Below are positions 60,676 through 64,000 of a DNA stretch of 64,000 nucleotides, piece by piece (position 1 is the first letter of the stretch; each line of letters starts with the position of its first letter). A program made the position numbers and the translations under genes. The notes below the pieces were generated by a model. That model worked only from the letters and a program-made list of their open reading frames with translations, was not told the DNA's origin and ran no database searches. The stretch is from Streptomyces bambusae. GTDB taxonomy: Bacteria > Actinomycetota > Actinomycetes > Streptomycetales > Streptomycetaceae. The stretch is taken from assembly GCF_020532645.1 (NCBI RefSeq), contig NZ_JAJAUZ010000013.1, positions 62,001 through 126,000 of the forward strand, written 5' to 3'.

Positions 60676-60712
60676 CCATGCAGGTGCTCCTGTGATAGTC
60701 ACACCTGCATGG
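60676..60712. repeat. 11-bp perfect inverted repeat spanning the acetyltransferase start codon
   Basis: CCATGCAGGTG (60676-60686) and CACCTGCATGG (60702-60712) flank 15 nt. The right arm contains the ATG at 60709. As DNA it could be an operator; as RNA it would hide the start codon. No Shine-Dalgarno is present. Confidence 0.7.
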
Positions 60713-61200
60713 ATGACTTGGTAACCGAACGGCTGGTCCTGCATCCGATGAGCGCCGCGGAAGCGGAGCGCCTGCTCGCGCCCGGCCCCGCCGACGCAGC
60801 CGCCTGGGCGCCCGGATACCCGGCCGAGGTGGACGCGATCGGCGCCCGGAACTTCCTCAGCACCTGCGAGGAGACCGGTGATCCCCAGCCCTTCGGGGCG
60901 TACGAGATCCGCCGCCGCGCCGACGGGCTCGCCATCGGAGGACTCGGCTTCCACGGTCCGGCGGACGAGGACGGCAGCGTCACCATCGGGTACGGCCTGA
61001 TCCCCTCGGTCCGCGGCGAGGGCTACGCCACCGAGGCGGTGCGGGCCCTGCTGCGGCTGGCCCGCGAGCACGGGGTGCGCAGCGTCCGGGGCGACACCGC
61101 CCACGACAACGTCGCCTCGCAGCGGGTGATGACGGCCGCCGGACTCCACCTGGTCGCCGAGGACGACCAGCTCAAGTACTACGAACTCTCCTGGACCTGA
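60709..61200 (+). CDS. GNAT-family N-acetyltransferase (RimJ/RimL type)
   Basis: A 163-residue acetyl-CoA-dependent transferase. It opens with LVTERLVLHPMSAAEAERLL, the standard RimJ/RimL N-terminus, has AYEIRRRADGLAIGGLGFHG and YGLIPSVRGEGYATEAVRAL (the acetyl-CoA-binding loop is RGEGYA), and ends GDTAHDNVASQRVMTAAGLH. The substrate may be a protein N-terminus, an amino acid or an antibiotic. The ATG sits inside an 11-bp inverted repeat and lacks a ribosome binding site, which suggests unusual start-site control or a leaderless message. Confidence 0.93.
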   Translation: MDDLVTERLVLHPMSAAEAERLLAPGPADAAAWAPGYPAEVDAIGARNFLSTCEETGDPQPFGAYEIRRRADGLAIGGLGFHGPADEDGSVTIGYGLIPSVRGEGYATEAVRALLRLAREHGVRSVRGDTAHDNVASQRVMTAAGLHLVAEDDQLKYYELSWT

Positions 61201-61206
61201 CGCGGC

Positions 61207-61247
61207 CCGCGGCCCCCGGACCCTCGACCTCCGGTCCGGGGCCGCGG
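61207..61247. terminator. Hairpin between the acetyltransferase gene and the mini-ORF array
   Basis: CCGCGGCCCCCGGACC (61207-61222) pairs with GGTCCGGGGCCGCGG (61233-61247) with one bulged C. It lies 7 bp after the acetyltransferase stop and 9 bp after the last mini-ORF stop on the other strand, so it can end both transcripts. Confidence 0.7.
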
Positions 61248-61255
61248 ATCCGGCG

Positions 61256-61285
61256 TCAGATCCAGATGACGTCGCTGAGCAGCAT
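61256..61285 (-). CDS. Mini-ORF 3: nonapeptide MLLSDVIWI
   Basis: ATG 61285 to TGA 61256 encodes MLLSDVIWI. GAAGGGGGG lies about 5 nt upstream on the minus strand, a strong ribosome binding site. It is one of three tandem units encoding MLLSD[V/I][V/I]W[V/L/I]. The codons differ between units at several first positions, yet the residues stay aliphatic, which suggests selection on the peptide. Nothing in the family databases I know matches, and expression is unproven. Confidence 0.6.
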   Translation of the reverse strand: MLLSDVIWI

Positions 61286-61342
61286 GGCTGCCCCCCCTTC
61301 GTGCGATGCGGACTCATACCTGCGGACTCTTGCCTGCGGGCG

Positions 61343-61372
61343 TCAGAGCCAGACGATGTCGCTGAGCAGCAC
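61343..61372 (-). CDS. Mini-ORF 2: nonapeptide MLLSDIVWL (GTG start)
   Basis: GTG 61372 to TGA 61343 encodes MLLSDIVWL. GGGAGGGAGGGG precedes the start by about 5 nt. The segment from start to stop aligns with mini-ORFs 1 and 3; the spacers between units share little beyond their ribosome binding sites and a GATGCGG word. The unit lies 72 bp from unit 1 and 87 bp from unit 3, stop to stop. Confidence 0.6.
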   Translation of the reverse strand: MLLSDIVWL

Positions 61373-61414
61373 GATGCCCCTCCCTCCCCGCGATGCGGCT
61401 TCCCGCCTCCGCCG

Positions 61415-61450
61415 TCAGACCCAGACCACGTCGCTGAGCAGCATCGCCAT
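61415..61450 (-). CDS. Mini-ORF 1: peptide MAMLLSDVVWV
   Basis: ATG 61450 to TGA 61415 encodes MAMLLSDVVWV; an internal ATG at 61444 would give the exact nonapeptide MLLSDVVWV. GGGAGGGGGG ends about 2-5 nt before the first ATG. This unit is the closest to treZ, 105 bp beyond its stop on the same strand, with no clear terminator between, so cotranscription with treZ is possible. Confidence 0.6.
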   Translation of the reverse strand: MAMLLSDVVWV

Positions 61451-61555
61451 CACCCCCCTCCCGTCCCTGATCCCGTCCGGGGACCAGCGTGCAGCGTCGG
61501 CCGGGCGCGGGCCACGATTCGGTGGGGACTTAATCGGAGGGGCGGGGTCCGAGGG

Positions 61556-63301
61556 TCAGGGGCCCAGGACCACCGCGCTTTCGCCCGGCAGGTGGATCCG
61601 GCCCGCCGGATCCGGCGACTGGACCGGCTCCCACGCCGCCAGCACCCGCACCCCGTTGCGCCCCAACGCGATCGTCGCCGGCTCGGGCGCCAGGTTCACC
61701 GCCACCCGCACGTCCCCGCGCCGGAACGTCAGCCACCGCCGCTCCTCGTCGTACGCGACCCGCACCGCCGCCAGGTCCGGGTCCCGCAGGTCGTGCTGGG
61801 TGCGGCGGAGCCCGATCAGCGTGCGGTGCCACTCCAGCAGCCGGCCGTGCGGGGCCTGCCCCTGCTCGCCGCGGTCCAGCACGGACCGGTCGCGCGTCGC
61901 CGGGTCCTGCGGGTCCGGCACCTCGCCGGCCCAGCCCTGCGCGGCGAACTCCCGCCGCCGGCCCTCCCGTACCGCCCGCGCCAGCTGCTCGTCGGGGTGG
62001 TCGGTGAAGTACTGCCAGGGGGTGGCCGCACCCCACTCCTCGCCCATGAACAGCATCGGCACGAACGGCCCGGTCAGCACCAGCGTCGCCGCGCAGGCCA
62101 GCAGCCCGGGGGAGAGGCCCGCCGACAGGCGGTCCCCGCGGGCCCGGTTGCCGATCTGGTCGTGGGTCTGCGCGTACCCGACGAACCGGTGCGCCGGGGT
62201 GCGGCGCCGGTCCACGGGCCGCCCGTGCGTACGCCCTCGGAACGGCGACCAGATCCCGTCGTGGAAGAACGCCCGGGTCAGCGTCTTGGCCAGGGCGGCC
62301 AGCGGGGCCGCCGCGAAATCGGCGTAGTACCCCTGGTCCTCGCCGGTCAGCGCGGTGTGCAGGGCATGGTGGAAGTCGTCGTTCCACTGGGCGTGCAGCC
62401 CCAGCCCGCCGGCCGCCCGCGGGGCCGTCGTCCGCGGGTCGCAGCGGTCCGACTCGGCGATCAGGAACAGCGGCCGCCCGGTCTCCGCCGCCAGCGCGTC
62501 CACGGCCTCCGACAGCTCCTCCAGGAACGTCAGTGCCCGGTCGTCGCACAGCGCGTGCACGGCGTCCAGCCGCAGCCCGTCGATCCGGTAGTCCCGCAGC
62601 CAGGCCAGCGCACTCCCCAGCAGGTACTCCCGCACCTCGTCCGATCCGGCCGCGTCCAGGTTCACCGCCGCGCCCCACGGCGTCTGCCGGCCGCCGTCGA
62701 AGTACGGCCCGAACGCGGGCAGATGGTTCCCCGAGGGCCCCAGGTGGTTGTGCACGACGTCCAGCACCACGCCCAGCCCGTGCTCGTGCGCGGTGTCGAC
62801 GAACCGGGCCAGCCCGGCCGGCCCCCCGTACGGTTCGTGCACCGCCCACGGCGCCACCCCGTCGTAGCCCCAGCCGTGCCGGCCGGGGAACGGGCAGACC
62901 GGCATCAGCTGCACGTGCGTCACCCCCAGCGCGGCCAGCTCGCCGAGCCGGCCGGCCGCCGCGTCGAAGGTGCCCTCCGCGGTGAACGTGCCGACGTGCA
63001 GCTCGTACAGCACCGCGTCCTGCAGCGGCACCGGCGGCGCCGGCACCGACCACACGAACCGGTCGAGGTCCACCACCGCGCTCGGCCCGTCCGGCCCGTC
63101 CGGCAGCCGCCGGCCGCGCGGATCGGGCCGCGCCACCGGATCCCCGTCGAGCAGGTACCCGTACCTGTCGCCGTCGGCGGCCGCCGCCTCCGCCGTCCAC
63201 CAGCCCGGCCGCTCCGGATCGCGCGCCATCGGCCGGTCCCGGCCCTCGCCCAGCCGCAGCGCCACCCGTTCTGCCTGCGGTGCCCACACATCGAACTGCA
63301 C
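61556..63301 (-). CDS. treZ: Malto-oligosyltrehalose trehalohydrolase
   Basis: Hydrolyses malto-oligosyltrehalose to release trehalose, the second step of the TreY-TreZ route from glycogen. It is a 581-residue GH13 enzyme. An N-terminal CBM48-like domain (VQFDVWAPQAERVALRL) precedes the TIM barrel, with region I DVVHNHLG, region II GLRLDAVHAL (nucleophile Asp), region III LFLIAESD (acid/base Glu), and YAQTHDQIGNRARGD, the TreZ-specific form of region IV. The C-terminal beta domain ends LPGESAVVLGP. GTG 63301 has GAGGGG 8 nt upstream. TreY is not in the window. It is divergent from the FHA gene with 108 bp between. Confidence 0.96.
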   Translation of the reverse strand: MQFDVWAPQAERVALRLGEGRDRPMARDPERPGWWTAEAAAADGDRYGYLLDGDPVARPDPRGRRLPDGPDGPSAVVDLDRFVWSVPAPPVPLQDAVLYELHVGTFTAEGTFDAAAGRLGELAALGVTHVQLMPVCPFPGRHGWGYDGVAPWAVHEPYGGPAGLARFVDTAHEHGLGVVLDVVHNHLGPSGNHLPAFGPYFDGGRQTPWGAAVNLDAAGSDEVREYLLGSALAWLRDYRIDGLRLDAVHALCDDRALTFLEELSEAVDALAAETGRPLFLIAESDRCDPRTTAPRAAGGLGLHAQWNDDFHHALHTALTGEDQGYYADFAAAPLAALAKTLTRAFFHDGIWSPFRGRTHGRPVDRRRTPAHRFVGYAQTHDQIGNRARGDRLSAGLSPGLLACAATLVLTGPFVPMLFMGEEWGAATPWQYFTDHPDEQLARAVREGRRREFAAQGWAGEVPDPQDPATRDRSVLDRGEQGQAPHGRLLEWHRTLIGLRRTQHDLRDPDLAAVRVAYDEERRWLTFRRGDVRVAVNLAPEPATIALGRNGVRVLAAWEPVQSPDPAGRIHLPGESAVVLGP

Positions 63302-63373
63302 GGAACGGTCCCCTCGTCGCGGACGCCGACACACCTGCCGGGGCCCATCATCACCGGCCGGACGGGGGAGTTC

Positions 63374-63403
63374 TGGACACTCCGGGCCCGACGGGCCGAC
63401 AAT
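63374..63403 (+). promoter_or_regulatory. Leaderless-type promoter of the FHA gene
   Basis: TGGACA (63374-63379), an 18-bp spacer and GACAAT (63398-63403) end 6 nt before the GTG at 63410. No ribosome binding site is seen. Confidence 0.45.
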
Positions 63404-63409
63404 CACCCT

Positions 63410-63961
63410 GTGACGTCGAGTTTTGAGTTCCCGCTCCACCCCGCGCCGCGGCTGTCCGACGCCGAGCGGGACCGGGCCCTCGGCCTGCTCCGGGAAGGAG
63501 CGGCCCAGGGGCGGCTGTCGCACGACACCTTCCTGCGCCGCATGGAACTCGCCCTCGCCGCCCGCCGGTCCGACGAACTCGCCGCCCTCACCGCCGACCT
63601 CGTCACCGAAAAGCCCTGGACGGGCCGCCTGTTCGGCTGGGTGCGCCGGGTCTCCGCCGTCTCCCAGGGGGTCCGCCGGGCCTGGCAGACCGAGAAGCTG
63701 CCCGCCCTGCTCCTGCCGCAGCACGGCGCGCACCCGCTGCGGATCGGCCGCGACCCCGGCAACGGGCTGCGCCTCACCCACGACACGGTCTCGCGGGCCC
63801 ACGCCGAACTGAGCCTCCAGGGCGGCCAGTGGGTGCTGCGCGACCTCGGCTCGACCAACGGCACCACCGTCAACGGCCGCCGCGTCACCGGCACCGCCGT
63901 CGTCCGCGACGGCGACCAGGTGAGCTTCGGCCGCATGGCCTTCCGCCTCACGACCGGCTGA
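63410..63961 (+). CDS. DUF1707-FHA domain protein
   Basis: A 183-residue cytosolic protein. The N-terminal DUF1707 (about 12-60) has LSDAERDRALGLLREGAAQG and ELALAARRSDELAALTADL. A short linker leads to an FHA domain (about 105-180) that keeps the phosphothreonine-binding residues: RIGRDPGNGLRL, VSRAHAEL, DLGSTNGTTVNG and DGDQVSFG. It should read Ser/Thr-kinase signals by binding phosphothreonine peptides. No kinase is adjacent in the window. The GTG at 63410 starts the conserved region and follows a leaderless-type promoter; longer upstream frames are not credible. Confidence 0.92.
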   Translation: MTSSFEFPLHPAPRLSDAERDRALGLLREGAAQGRLSHDTFLRRMELALAARRSDELAALTADLVTEKPWTGRLFGWVRRVSAVSQGVRRAWQTEKLPALLLPQHGAHPLRIGRDPGNGLRLTHDTVSRAHAELSLQGGQWVLRDLGSTNGTTVNGRRVTGTAVVRDGDQVSFGRMAFRLTTG

Positions 63962-63986
63962 CCCGCTCCGCACGAGGACCGCCACC

Positions 63987-64000
63987 ATGACCAGCACCGG
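63987..64000 (+). CDS. Start of a further gene, cut by the window edge
   Basis: An ATG at 63987 follows GAGGA at about 9 nt spacing, 25 bp after the FHA stop. Only four codons (MTST) are visible, so nothing can be said about the product; it may be cotranscribed with the FHA gene. Confidence 0.45.

Noticed and set aside
61266..62327. Plus-strand reading of the three repeats (TSLSSM, MSLSST, TSLSSI) as one protein
   Set aside because: The repeat spacings are multiples of 3, so a plus-strand frame stays open, but it lacks a ribosome binding site, runs on as an antisense frame through treZ, and its conservation follows from the minus-strand peptides, which each have their own start, stop and ribosome binding site.

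Overview
The window is a gene-dense, very GC-rich chromosomal stretch from an actinomycete, most likely a Streptomyces. The evidence is the strong GC bias at third codon positions, frequent GTG starts, 4-bp overlaps between co-directional genes, long perfect GC hairpins between convergent genes, a complete four-gene conservon (cvnABCD), coproporphyrin-dependent haem genes (hemE, cgoX, chdC), DUF3000 and DUF4349 proteins, and Tat-exported PhoX and phospholipase C. I see no transposase, integrase, phage structural module, CRISPR array, rRNA or replication origin.

Layout. 1-5.7 kb: end of a carbohydrate ABC transporter operon, dxs (MEP pathway) and a cationic amino-acid permease. 5.7-16.4 kb: a cell-envelope region. 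It has an LCP-type glycopolymer ligase, a possible beta-propeller protein, and a five-gene minus-strand operon (TagF-like polymerase, fused CDP-ribitol synthase/reductase, SGNH hydrolase, Ig-like protein, GT2 glycosyltransferase), with a Tat-exported TagC-like propeller protein upstream. 16.5-19.9 kb: fadB-fadA beta-oxidation operon. 20-29.5 kb: an RNase D homologue, an orphan NarL-type regulator, DUF3000, hemE, a CoA-disulfide-reductase-like flavoprotein, a DUF4349 lipoprotein, and cgoX-chdC. Two copies of one intergenic repeat lie in this segment.

29.5-35.4 kb: a secreted tripeptidyl-aminopeptidase-like hydrolase, two TIGR04222 membrane proteins, and a DUF692 (MNIO) enzyme whose gene overlaps that of a TIGR04222 protein with a Cys/Ser/Gly repeat tail. 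This is a strong candidate for a membrane-tethered, post-translationally modified peptide system. 35.4-43.5 kb: housekeeping and envelope genes (AIM24, polysaccharide deacetylase, PhoX, OsmC, ZapE-type ATPase, RibD-like reductase, murC, msrB). 43.5-46.6 kb: divergent fur and katG. 46.7-50.7 kb: the conservon. 50.7-56.1 kb: a vWA protein with a partner, and a large membrane NACHT NTPase with a C-terminal propeller-like sensor region. 56.3-60.4 kb: phospholipase C and two alpha/beta hydrolases. 60.46 kb: tRNA-His. 60.7-64 kb: an acetyltransferase, treZ, an FHA protein and the first codons of another gene.

The most unusual signal is between the acetyltransferase and treZ (61,256-61,450). Three tandem mini-genes lie there on the minus strand, each with its own strong ribosome binding site, start and stop. 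They encode near-identical 9-11 residue hydrophobic peptides ending in Trp plus an aliphatic residue, and a hairpin follows the last one. They are too short for routine annotation and may be a peptide-signalling, attenuator or RiPP-like system. Several genes also look leaderless, with a -10-like hexamer about 6 nt before the start codon and no Shine-Dalgarno.
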